Below, one piece after another: positions 22,846 to 34,100 of a stretch of DNA of 64,000 nt. Position 1 is the first letter of the stretch. Each line of letters opens with the position of its first letter. The position numbers and the translations under genes were made by a program. The notes beneath the pieces were generated by a model that ran no database searches, was not told the DNA's origin, and was given only the letters and a program-made list of their open reading frames with translations. Origin of the DNA: Medicago truncatula. Taxonomy: Eukaryota; Streptophyta; Magnoliopsida; Fabales; Fabaceae. The DNA lies in assembly GCF_003473485.1 (NCBI RefSeq), contig NC_053048.1, forward strand, positions 46,078,255 through 46,142,254. Direction: 5' to 3'.

Positions 22846-25668
22846 CTACGAGTTAGCATCTTGTTGTGGAGTATTTTTGCTTATTCTAGCACTATTCTGA
22901 GATGTAGCTGGGTTCATCTCCAAACTTGATTTGTTTTGTCTGACATCAACATTATATACAAATAACTTGGCAACAACCAGAAAGCAAAGGAAGTTGAGCA
23001 AGCTTAGTACTGCCATGAACATATAATAATAATCTAAACGAGAGATGTTTAGGTTATCCAAAACCCAACCTTTGTGACCATGTCTCTGGGTGATTTTAGC
23101 GACGATTGAAAGAAGGAAAGTACTTAGAAAACTTCCTAAACCCAAGCTGGTTGTAAAATATGATGTTCCGAGACTTTTCATGCCTTCTGGTGCTTGATCA
23201 TAGAAGAACTCTAACTTGGCAATTTCAACAAAGTTATCAGCAATCCCAGCCAAGGCAAACTGAGGGAGGAGAATAAAAATAGTGAGGGGAATTGTATCAT
23301 GCCGGCCAAAGAGGTTGTTTTCTCTTGCAACACGGAGTCTCTTCCTCTCAGCCAAGCATGCAGTGACCATTATAGCAATGTGCAACACTAGGCCAATTCC
23401 TAGTCTCTGAAACAGTGTGATTCCTCTGGGGTTCTTTGTGTATCGCCGGATCATGGGCACAAAAGCAAGGTCATACACTACAATGCTTATAAGCATGAAG
23501 ATAGTTGTAAATGCCGTGAGACATGCCGGAGGGATATCAAAATGTGGTCCCATTCTTCTGTCTAGCGTGGTGCCTTGTTTAACGAAGAGTGTTGTCGATT
23601 GAACTAGCAATGTGCTTGGGATAAGTGTTGTAATCAAAATAGGTATCATTTTTGTCATTTGTTTGGTTTCCTCAACTTGTGTCACTGTACAAAGCATCCA
23701 CGGTGAAGTTTGGCCTGTCTTCGTAGCCGCTTTGTCTAGGAAACTACAAGCATAGAAGAAGTGATGCATGCAAATTAAATTTTTAACACCCAATCTTTGT
23801 GACATGAAAAAAGATGTTGAAATTTGAAAGGATAAAACGCTATTAGACTTACCTCAAGGAAGAGCTGCGATCAATTCTATTTCTCCCGTTGGATGCATAC
23901 TCTTCTATTCTTAACTCATGTAGCTCTTTTGGATCTTCTGGTACCCTTGTCATCCCCTTTCTCATAGCCGCCACAAAGACTTGGAGCATTCTAGTTATAG
24001 GGCTGCCGGAGGGCAATTTATGCCTGTACAATGGAGTTCCTACCAGAAACACCAATACTGAAACTGCAAGCCCAGCGGTAGGAAGGCCATATCCTACGGT
24101 CCAACCGACTCTGTCTTGTATGTAGATTACGAAAGTGTTGGAGAAAAGGGTACCAAGGAAAATGCTAAAAAACCACCAATTGAAGAAGGAAAGCTTATAG
24201 GTCCTCTCTTTAGGCTCGAACTCGTCAAATTGGTCTGCTCCCATTGTAGAAATGTTGGGCTTGGTTCCTCCTGTTCCTACAGCAACGATGTATAGGGCAA
24301 GGAAGAATACACCCCTTTGCAAGGGTGACGCCCTGGGGCAATTTTGGTCTGCAACTCCTCGTGCACATTCTGGTGGCCTCAAAGATGTTACTGAGACAGC
24401 TAGAGTCAACGAACACATTCCCTGTAGCAAAACAAAAGAATGGCATGTCTGTTTTCAATCACATAAGTAACATACTAAATGACGCTTTTTTGAAGCCTGA
24501 GTGCATCAAGCAATAATATATAGAAAAACAATAATGCATGTGAAATCCAAGTTTGAACAATAAAATTTGACAGTAGTAAGAAATGAACTAAACGAGGATA
24601 GCATAGTAAAACATGTACTAGAAGAATAGAACTTGAAAGATTTTGGATCAGGATATATATATATTGTCAAGTATGTTGTTGTGGTTTGTCAATCGTCACA
24701 CAAACTTCTTCATAAGGGGGAAGATTCTAATCTTGGGATGCACATCTAGGTAAAACTTTTCGTTTGACGAGACCTATCTGTTTCTTAAGTTTAAGACTTG
24801 AGTATGACCTATTTATCTTTTTAGGGGTAAACATTTTGGAAGTCCATGACTAGCTTTTAAGATTATAATCTTGTAGTCACTGTCTTTAAAAATCACAATG
24901 CAATCACACTTTTATAGTGGTTGCAGTAGTGTGCCCACCCACTTACATCACAAAAGATTGGGGTAAGTATACTATGGACTCCCCCATCCCAATCATAATA
25001 TGCATCCAATAATTTTACCTGCTACTAAGTAGCATATACTCAAATGATGAAAATAAATATCATTACATACCAAGAGATAAATGCATGATGCAACTACAAA
25101 GGTCCAATAGCGGCCAAAATAAGCATCGGCAATGTAAGCTCCTACAAGTGGCATCATCCACACCGAACCTGCCCAGTTGCTAACGTTGTTTGAAGCTTCC
25201 ACAGTACCCTGATGAAGCTTGTTTGTTAGATAAATCACTAAGTTTGATGCTATCCCGTAGTAAGCCATCCTCTCAAACACTTCATACCCTATAAATTACA
25301 CAAAAATGCATAATGATTCATTCATGTTGCTATATATGAGAACAATAAAAATGGGAAGAAAAAAATGAAACTATATGTTTAGATTGACGGTGAGTTTATC
25401 GAAACCACAGTGACATTATAATTTTGTATAAATTCTAAAGTATATGTCATTCGCCAAAACTGTAGAGGCACAATGTGATTCCACCAATCTCATAGTGTAT
25501 AGTGTATCCAAATATGCACGAAGCCAAAACTTTACCTACTATGAAGGAGCAAGCTTTCCATCGTCCAGTCTTCGATCTTAAAACAGGTCTACCTTTTAGG
25601 TCTACTGTACCATCTTGAGTGTAATCTTCTTTCCCATTTGCAGGGCCTTTTTCTTCAACCACTTCCAT
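22846..25668 (-). CDS. NPF transporter gene C (NRT1/PTR family, NPF5.2-like), intact
   Basis: Four exons: 25536-25668, 25071-25288, 23853-24421 and 22846-23743, total 1818 bp, 605 residues, all with GT/AG borders and consistent phase. The product should be a 12-helix plasma- or vacuolar-membrane transporter that couples substrate uptake to protons. Visible features are ExxER (EVFER) in helix 1, GTGGTKPNIS and GADQFDEF in the first half, a hydrophilic central loop across the exon 3/4 border, and NPRGITLFQRLGIG and FFYDQAPEGMKSLG in the second half. The start gives the same N-terminus as gene A (MEVVEEKGPANGKEDYTQ). Members of this family carry nitrate, peptides, hormones or other solutes; the substrate is not predictable here. 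Confidence 0.9.
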
Positions 25669-27224
25669 GATGCTGGAAAGAAGAACTACGTGTGTTGTTA
25701 AGCTTTTATCTTGGAATCATGCAAGGCTGCTAGCTTATTCTTATGAGCTTTTTGGTATATTTAAGGACGGGCAATTTGATCTTAGAAGTTTGTCTTTTAC
25801 CTAACTAAAATTATACATTGTCCATTTTGCATGACCTAACTAATAGATGAGTATTGCGTCATAAAAAATAAAACTAATAGATGAGTAAATCTTAAGGCCG
25901 AAAAAAAAAAGAAAAGGAATCTGCCATATTTTTGTTTTGCACTTCTTGACATCTTGTGTTTTCACTTTTTTTTTTTTTTTTTTGACTCTGCTTGGTGTTT
26001 ACATTTAACTTATCTTGAAGATGACATGATATTGATTTTGACATGGCACAAAATGGTGTGTGCTATGTTCCCTTTTTCAGTGACATCGTTGATCATTTGT
26101 AATTGTAAAATGTAATACTACTACTAGTACTCAACGTTCATGTCTCTATCCTATTTTCATTCTTAAATTCAGTATTGGCCCTTCTTATTCTAACTTTACT
26201 TTGAATTCAGCATCTGCCGTTTCCACGTGTACAAATGGCCTCAAACAAAGAAATATTTCTTGTATGATTGACTTTTTTTTTAAGGGCGGTCTAATTGACT
26301 ATATAAATTTTAATGTATTAGTTGATGTAACAATATTCTAATAATCATATTATTTTCATTTCACTTTTGTATTTTTTTTTCTCGATTATAAATTCTATCA
26401 AGAATTCCTTCAATTTTTTTTTTTATCAAGTAATATGATATGAGAGTTTATTCTTTTCAGTCACGTCCCATCATATATATATTTCTAAGGTACATTCGAA
26501 AAATTTGAGTGTATCGGTACACATATATTTAAATTAATAGTTTAATGAGTTATTTTATTTTTTAAAATATTTTCTATCTTTTACAATTATAATAATAGTG
26601 TAAAATATTCCATTTGAACCGATATTCAAATTAATAGTTTAATGAGTTATATGTGTATCCGTACACATATCATTTGTTATAAAAAAAATATTTTACTTTT
26701 TATATTTTTGACGGTTAAAAATTCATATTTAATTTATGTTTTGTTTAAAAAATCCAATTTTTTTATGAATTATTTTTACAATATACTACACATTTCTACA
26801 CAATTTCTTTAAAAAAATACAAAAATTAGTTTAAAAATGGGAACCAAAAGTAGTGATTGTAAATTTTATAGGGACTAAAAGTTGAAGGAAAATTTTAGAG
26901 GGACTAAAACAAAAAGTTGATATATTTATAAGGACCAAAACATATTTAACCCTATATTTTATTTCTCAAAAGTGTCGGCGAAGCAAAATTCAACTTTTTA
27001 AATTTTTTTATTGCTCATAATAGTGAATATTGATTATTGTTTTCGATAAAATGTAAAAAAAAATAGTATTATTCTTATAAACAATTAAATGATGTTTGTT
27101 CTTATGAAATAATATTTTTTTAAATATAAAAGTCGACAAATAATTCTTTATTACGTAAAAATGATAGTTAATTTATTGATTTATAAAACAGGTGTATAAT
27201 TTATGGGTATACCGTAGAAACTCC

Positions 27225-27255
<31 letters not shown>

Positions 27256-27591
27256 CACCAAACCAATAGTGTTGGACATAAGGAAGTGTGTTGAAAAAAT
27301 AAAAAGATAGAGCTTAATTAAAAAATATGAAAGCTTATCAGCATTATTATTGGTAATTTAATTTCTTTCCTGTAACTTAATTAAATAGAAGAACAACATC
27401 ATATGCAGCCGGCAAGACGGGCAGGTACAACATATATACACTTTTTGAAAGATGGTACAATATATACACAAAACATTGGAATTGGAAATTGAAAAGAAAA
27501 AAAAGGGAGAAAAGTGATTTAAGGGTTGGGATGTGAAAAATAAGAAAACATGAGAGAGAAAAATTGAGAAAATCTCTTCTTATATCACACT
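25669..27591. other. Intergenic, upstream of NPF gene C
   Basis: Contains the C core promoter (TATA-like CCTTAAATATACC at 25754-25766) and the shared upstream block near 25984-26050. From about 26270 it is very AT-rich, with old repeat debris (near 26870-26960, 'gggactaaaa' motifs common in legume repeats) and a short (AT)n run at about 27224-27246. No gene. Confidence 0.55.
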
Positions 27592-28667
27592 TGTTGAACC
27601 AAAGTCGATTTTAGAATAATGTTTCTAAGGTTTTGAAGATAACAATATATGAAAGAACAGATTGATACTCTAAAGTGTGTTCAAGTATACATGACCATAT
27701 AATTAAATTATAACTTTAAGATCAAGTTGGTTTTGATACATCAAGTTTTGAGCACAAAAAAAACATTATGGTACTAAAAAAACATTGAAAACTTCCAAAG
27801 ACTTGGAACATAATTTGAAGAACGGTTAACATAAAGTCAAAGTTCTGATTAGAAGATACGTGAAGACTCTAATGAGAACAAACTCAGATGGATTGAACCT
27901 CTGAAGGAAGCAAGCTCTGATGATGTCAGCATTTTGGGTCAACCTCTGATAGTACAATTTGTTTTCTTCTGACCACGTGCAGAAATAAACAAAGAAAATT
28001 AAAGACAAGGAGAATGTAACATATCATTATATAAGAAACAAAAGATTTATCAAAGTATTGTTCACCGACATTATCCAATTGTGGCAAAGTTTTCAAAATC
28101 TGATCAAGCTTTGTAAGACGATTTTCATGAGTTGGCAAACTTAAAACAACAACTCTATTATTTCTCTCATGTATAAAGAACTAAGTAGTTTGAAGAAAGA
28201 CATCTGATTGTGAATTATTACAAATGTCAAAACTCTGGCAAATTCAAAAGCCTTCACACACTTAAAAAAAATTCTTACAGGCTTATCTTATAATTTCGTA
28301 AGTGTCAGAAGTTTCTTAAACTTTAAGTTAGTTTACCACTCTCTTTAAGTTCAAAGTGTAAACACAGTCAAACTCTTTAATTAATTAAACTCTGATTGTG
28401 TAAGTTTTTTTGTGTGAGGCAAGGAAGTCTCTGACTTGTGTGTTGAAGGAATTGTAATCACGTATGGTTATGGTGAAAAGTTTCTTAGAAGTGCAAGGAG
28501 ACTGGATTAAACTCAAACTGTGAGGTGAACCATGATAATTCCTTGTGTTGTCTCCCTTCTCTATCTCTTTGATTATCTCTTGTCATGCCTTTGTTAAAAC
28601 TCTTAAAAAGATTTTTAGAAAAACTATCACAATTTAACCCTTCATTCTTGTGTTTTTCTCACCTTCA
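27592..28667 (+). mobile_element. Solo LTR (1076 bp)
   Basis: Starts TGTTGAACC and ends CCTTCA, flanked by a perfect 5-bp duplication ACACT (27587-27591 and 28668-28672). No internal domain or second LTR is present, so it is a solo LTR left by LTR-LTR recombination. The start and size resemble Copia-type LTRs in legumes, but without coding sequence the superfamily is uncertain. A truncated sister copy occupies 1-498. Confidence 0.75.
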
Positions 28668-28672
28668 ACACT

Positions 28673-31105
28673 TTTGAATTTGCTTTTTAATAAAAAAAAA
28701 CTCTTGCACGTAGAAAGATAATTTAGGAGAAAAATTAGATCGAATAAATAAAAGAAAAACTCAAATAATAATTTTGTATACATTTTTCTTTTAGCTGGAT
28801 AATTTAGTTTACATATTTCAACGGAGAAAAAAAAAATAGAAAGAAAAGTGTTTGATTAACTAATTATAGAAAAGTGAGAAGGAAGTGGTGTTACGTTGGA
28901 TTGGTTTATTTTTTAGTTTATGCAGATAAATAATTTTTTTTTTCTTCTTTTAAATTGATAGAAAGATTTTATATATTATTCATAAGCCTGTGAAGATAGC
29001 CGGTTCTAATTTTTTAGTGAGAAAAACTTCACATCATCTATAAATTTTCATACTCCTTCATTCATCAAAGGAGGTGATTTTAGGTCATTTTTTGACCTAG
29101 AATCACCTCCTCTGCATCTTTTTCTCAAAATTTTTTAATCTAAATAAGTGGTTTTCACACATATCAAGACTTTCATTTTGTGTTTTTTGTGATTTCGTTG
29201 TCTGAGTGCGTTGTTGTGTTGTTCGTCGTCTTGTGCGGCGTTAGATTTCGCGTCTTGTTGTGATGTCGTTTGGTTTCTATTGAAAGATCAACTTCAGTCA
29301 ATTACAGATTCAACCGATGACTTGGGCGTCGACGTTGCAGATCTGGAAGCATGTGTATTTCAGGGACTTAGAATTTATCATATAATTTGTAGGCATTTTT
29401 CCGTTGTATGCTTTAATTTGGATGTTGTGAGTTTGCTTGCAGATTCAACGTTTACGTTTTTAACAATGTTGAATATCGTTTTGTTTTTGTCGGAAAAAAA
29501 TAAAAAAAATGATATAATTTTCATTAGTGAGAACTTATGAATTAACAATTTTTTTTTGGGTACAAATTAACATTTTTTTTGAAAGGAACTTATAAGTTTA
29601 CAAAGAAGCTTATTTATTTGCATAAGATATTTTTCATAAACTCATAAATAAGTCAACTCAAACGCGGTCATACATAAACCGATATAAGACCTTATTTTGT
29701 TTTTAAAAAATACAAGGATTTTTTTAAACGACTCAATCCTAATATTATGTCTTATTCCTTGTTTATTTTTTCCCATAAATCCTCCGCTAGAGATAATTAT
29801 ATTTAAGACATCATTAAAATTAAAAATAAATGTGAATACCTCTCAGTTGAGATTCGAATCTTGATTCGCCTCGTTGATTCCCATGCTCCAATTATATCAA
29901 CCCACTAAAACTCTCTCAAGTAAAATTGATGATTTTAGTTTTTGTATCTTTTTTTTTTTGTTACCATGATATTGGTACGAAGTTTCCATTGCCACTTAAA
30001 AGTGACTAATCTCCGTCGCATAATCTATAGGGCACATAAAATGGATTCTCCTCTCTCAACCGAATTTTATGTGCTAATTAGGGGTCTATTTGGTAAGGTT
30101 TATAAACTAGTTTATAAGTTTATATGACCAAAAAAACTCAGTTTGGTAAAGTCATTCCATTAGGAGCTTATAACCTATTTCACGAACTTATAACTTATTT
30201 TTCAGATACTATTTTAAATAGTGTTTGAGCTTATAGCTATCCGCTACAAAACAAGCTACAAGTAAGCTATAAAACTTATCATCTACAAGCTATCAGCTAT
30301 CGATCACTGGTCATTCACTATTTTTACGAAAAAGAACCTAAGTAAGTCTACATATGACTTTGCTCTTGCTTGGACTGGACATCTATTTCATAGTTTATTT
30401 ATTTTCATTTTTTATCAAAAAAAAAAATCTATTGTTCAATTAAGAAATTGTAAATGCAATATAATTTTTTCTCATCATCAAATCATAAACTACGTGATTT
30501 AAAACACCATTAATTTTTTAGTTAAAAAATCTAAATAATATATGCATGGCAGGAGTTCGAACTCAGGATATTTCAATTCTCCACATTTAAGATGTGTGAG
30601 CTTCAACCACCATGCTATTTGACAAAAAAAAAAAAATATAAATATGAAACCAAAACCATTTTATTTAAAAATAAGGAAATCAAAATTCATAAAATGATAA
30701 TGATAAAAGCGGATGGATCAAAATTGCAACAAGAGGAACAACACTTGACTAATGTGCATGCCTCTATGCATGAGCCGGATTAGTTGTCCACTATTGGTGG
30801 ATCGAAAACCGGTACAAAAGCCAACAAAAAAAAATGTTGCCAAAGCTAAGAAATTCAAACAAAAGCACATGAAAAGGTAGCGGGAAGAAAATGGCGGGAC
30901 ACTTTGATTGACACAAAAACGGCATCGTTTCCAAAGCGCGAATATATGAAATCCATTAAATTCCTCGCGCCTATAGTCTATTTTCAAACAAAATCTGAGC
31001 CGTCCACGTCATCTCCCAATACAGCATAAGAAAAACGAATCTACTTTCTCACCTTCCCTCTCTTCACTTCACATCGATTTCTGAGAACTGCAAAAACTCA
31101 CAAAA
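28673..31105. other. Intergenic between solo LTR and BARD1-like gene
   Basis: AT-rich. Holds a strong palindrome at 29069-29111, then about 29160-29560 with a moderately GC-rich stretch of unknown origin. At about 30091-30345 there is AT-rich MITE-like sequence ('ggtctatttggt' and many 'cttata' motifs) without clear ends. The last 225 bp holds E2F-like sites. The 109-residue frame at 29211-29540 resembles nothing I know. Confidence 0.5.
30879..30943. promoter_or_regulatory. E2F-type sites upstream of the BARD1-like gene
   Basis: 30936-30943 reads ATTCGCGC on the minus strand, a full match to the plant E2F consensus WTTSSCSS, about 165 bp before the ATG. Nearby are CTTCCCGC (minus strand, 30880-30887) and GGCGGGAC (30893-30900), each near-matches. 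Plant BRCA1/BARD1-type DNA-repair genes are commonly S-phase or damage regulated, so E2F control is plausible. Confidence 0.45.
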
Positions 31106-34100
31106 ATGGAAAATTCTGGAAAATCAATAATGAACAACAACACTAAATTATTGAATCCATGGATGCTTCATTTTCAAAAACTCGCTCTCGAACTCAAATG
31201 CCCTCTCTGGTATGTATTCACACTTTTTCCATATTTTTTTTCCTGTTATTTAGGTTTTTTTTTTAATCGTATTTGATTTTTTTTGTTGGATCTTGTAGCT
31301 TGAACTTGTTCAAGAAACCGGTTTTGTTACCATGCAATCATTTGTTCTGCAGGTTCGTTAATTCTTCATTATGTTATTCTGTTTTATTTCATTTTTAGGT
31401 TAATTTATTAATTTCATAACTTTCTTTGTTTTGTTTATAATTGACAGTTCCTGTTTGGCGGATAGTACTTCGATTCGTTCTGAATGTGCTCTCTGTAACA
31501 CCAAGTGCTCTCAAAAAGGTATTTTTTTTTTTTTTTTAAGATTCACATATTTTGTTTGATTTAGATTTGTGTTTTAAGAGAACTGTTGATTTTATTCTAA
31601 AGTTTATTTATCTATCTAATTAGTTATTATTTTAGATGTTCAATGAGAGAACAATGATATATGTTAAGTTGAATTGCACCAATGATGAGTTTTATAATGT
31701 CTGATTTTTTATTATTTTTTGGATTTAAAGAGTAAGAACTGTAGGTGTAAATACTTTTACACTGTCATCCAATGAAAATCCAATATTTGTCATATCACCC
31801 TGCTTTTGTATGGTTAGTTTTGAATTGAGGAGTGTTATTTGAACAACTAATTTGGTGACAACTTATTTGACAACCATACTTTACAAAGAAAAAGGTGGTA
31901 TTGGCACGGAAACCATAGCAATAGAGAGATAAAGTAAAAAATAATGTGAGTATGAGAGAGAAAGTTGTTGCAAAAGTTGTCACTAACTGGATGTTCAAAT
32001 ATCATTTCTCTTTTGAATGAGGATTGGTAGTGTGACATGGACGAATGGTGGTTTCTCGTTGGATGTCACACTTGCTGCGTATGTCCATTAAACTTCTTTT
32101 GAATAAAATTTAATTCAATTATGTGTATGTTCCTACTTATTTAATTTTTGGGCATATGGAAGTTTGTTAATTAATAATATGCTTGCTTTGGATTGCTCTG
32201 AAACACTTTTTTTATGATCTCAATGGTTACACGTTGATTGTGAATATGATCTTTTTATGATCTCAATGGTTACATGTTGATTGTGAATATGATCTCAATG
32301 GTTATGTGTTGAATGTGAATTTATGGGTGGCAGATATTAGGCATTTGCCTTTTGTTGAAAGTATAGTGACAATTTATAAAAGCTTGGATGCGACCTTTTG
32401 TGCAAACGCTTTTCAGCAACGTTCTTCTGGTGAGTTCGTTTCCTTTTGCATTTGTTGAGAAATGAGAAAAATCTAGCTTATTGCTTGATGATGATTTGAC
32501 ATGTTTTTTTTTTGTTATTTTATTAATGTAGATAATACGAGGGTTTTGGAGCAGTGCCAAACTCTTCACAATTCAGCTTTTAGTAATAAGGTTGATAAGG
32601 TTCTGCAGAATTCATGTATGTCGAATGAAGTTGGGGTTGGCAAGAATCACCAATCTGGGATTAAGATGAATGGTAAAGCCAAGGAGGTTGAAATGTCTTG
32701 CAAGAGAGGGGCTGACAACCACATTGCAGAGAAGCCCGATTCAATGAATTTGAATCAAGCGACACAATCAGAACCAGACAGCCCTCCATTTTGTGATACC
32801 AAAGGTTCTGACAATGGTTGCAGTGATCTAAACAGCGAGAAGGTAGAAATATCTTATTTATTTATAGTTTGGTCTTGATTATTCATGTAGTTTAAAGCAA
32901 CTTCCCATATTTAGTAGGACAAATCCTCTTTCAGTTTGGCATCTTATTCTCTTAAATTTTTCATTTCAGCCACTCAGTCTTGGGAGGTCTGAAAGTTCGT
33001 CATTTAAAAGATCAAGCACAACAGGAAAAGGTAATTTGAAAGAAAGAATGCCTCATTTCTGGTCTGAAAGTTCTGCCTCTGAAAACGAGGATCTTACGAG
33101 AGATCTTAAGAGACAAAAGAATCTTACAAATGAAGATGGTATTGTTCAACAAAGCACCTCATATCATAACAAGCTTGTGGATTCCCGCTGTGACTTGGAA
33201 ATTAAATCTGACAAGGACACTGGTGCACTCGTACCTTCAAATGCACCAAGTGACTTGTACCCAAGTACAAGCATTTGTTCGTTTTGTCAGTCCTCTAAAA
33301 TTTCAGAGGTAATATATGACATGCATCAATTTTCTGCACTTAATCAGTGCCTATTGTCACCCCCTTTCCCTGAGAGCTTATTCTCTTATTTGACACTAAT
33401 CTATTTGATACTATTTCCCTGGTTTTCATGGGGATTTTTTGTAGGCTACTGGGTCAATGCTGCATTATGCAAGTGGCATTTCAGTTACCGGAGAGGCTGC
33501 AATGGAACCAAATGTTGTGCATGTGCATAAAGTTTGTATTGACTGGTAAGCTAGCTTGATATCCTGTGTATGCATTGTTTATTATTGTATATTCTTGATG
33601 TATGTTTTTGGTGAAATCGATCTGAAAACGGATATTGAATCCTGATTGATCATGGATTGTTCAAATATTTCTTAACATGCATTAGTTGAACATTTTTGTT
33701 CTCTTTTAGTTCTGTTAGAATTTGGCTGATGAAGTTGGTGTTAACTTTGGGTACCCAGGGCACCACAAGTGTATTTTGTTGGTGAAACTGTTAAGAATTT
33801 GAAAGCAGAAGTGGCCCGGGGAGCAAAGCTTAAATGCACCAAATGCGGTAAAAAGGGAGCTGCTCTTGGTTGCTATGTCAAGTCATGTAGAAGAACTTAT
33901 CATGTTCCTTGTGCAATGGACATCTCTGCTTGCCGCTGGGATCATGTACATCTTTCTTATATTAGTATTATTTTTTTATTTTTTTTCCTTTTCAAATTTT
34001 TGTTTCTGCGCATTAATTTAAACTTATTTGATGCATTCTCTGGTTCAGGTGGATTATCTCTTGTTGTGTCCTAGTCATTCAAATGTCAAATTTCCAAACG

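Noticed and set aside
29211-29540. Cys-rich 109-residue frame as a small gene
   Set aside because: No recognisable domain, no supporting promoter or signal peptide, and the text looks like repeat-derived sequence.
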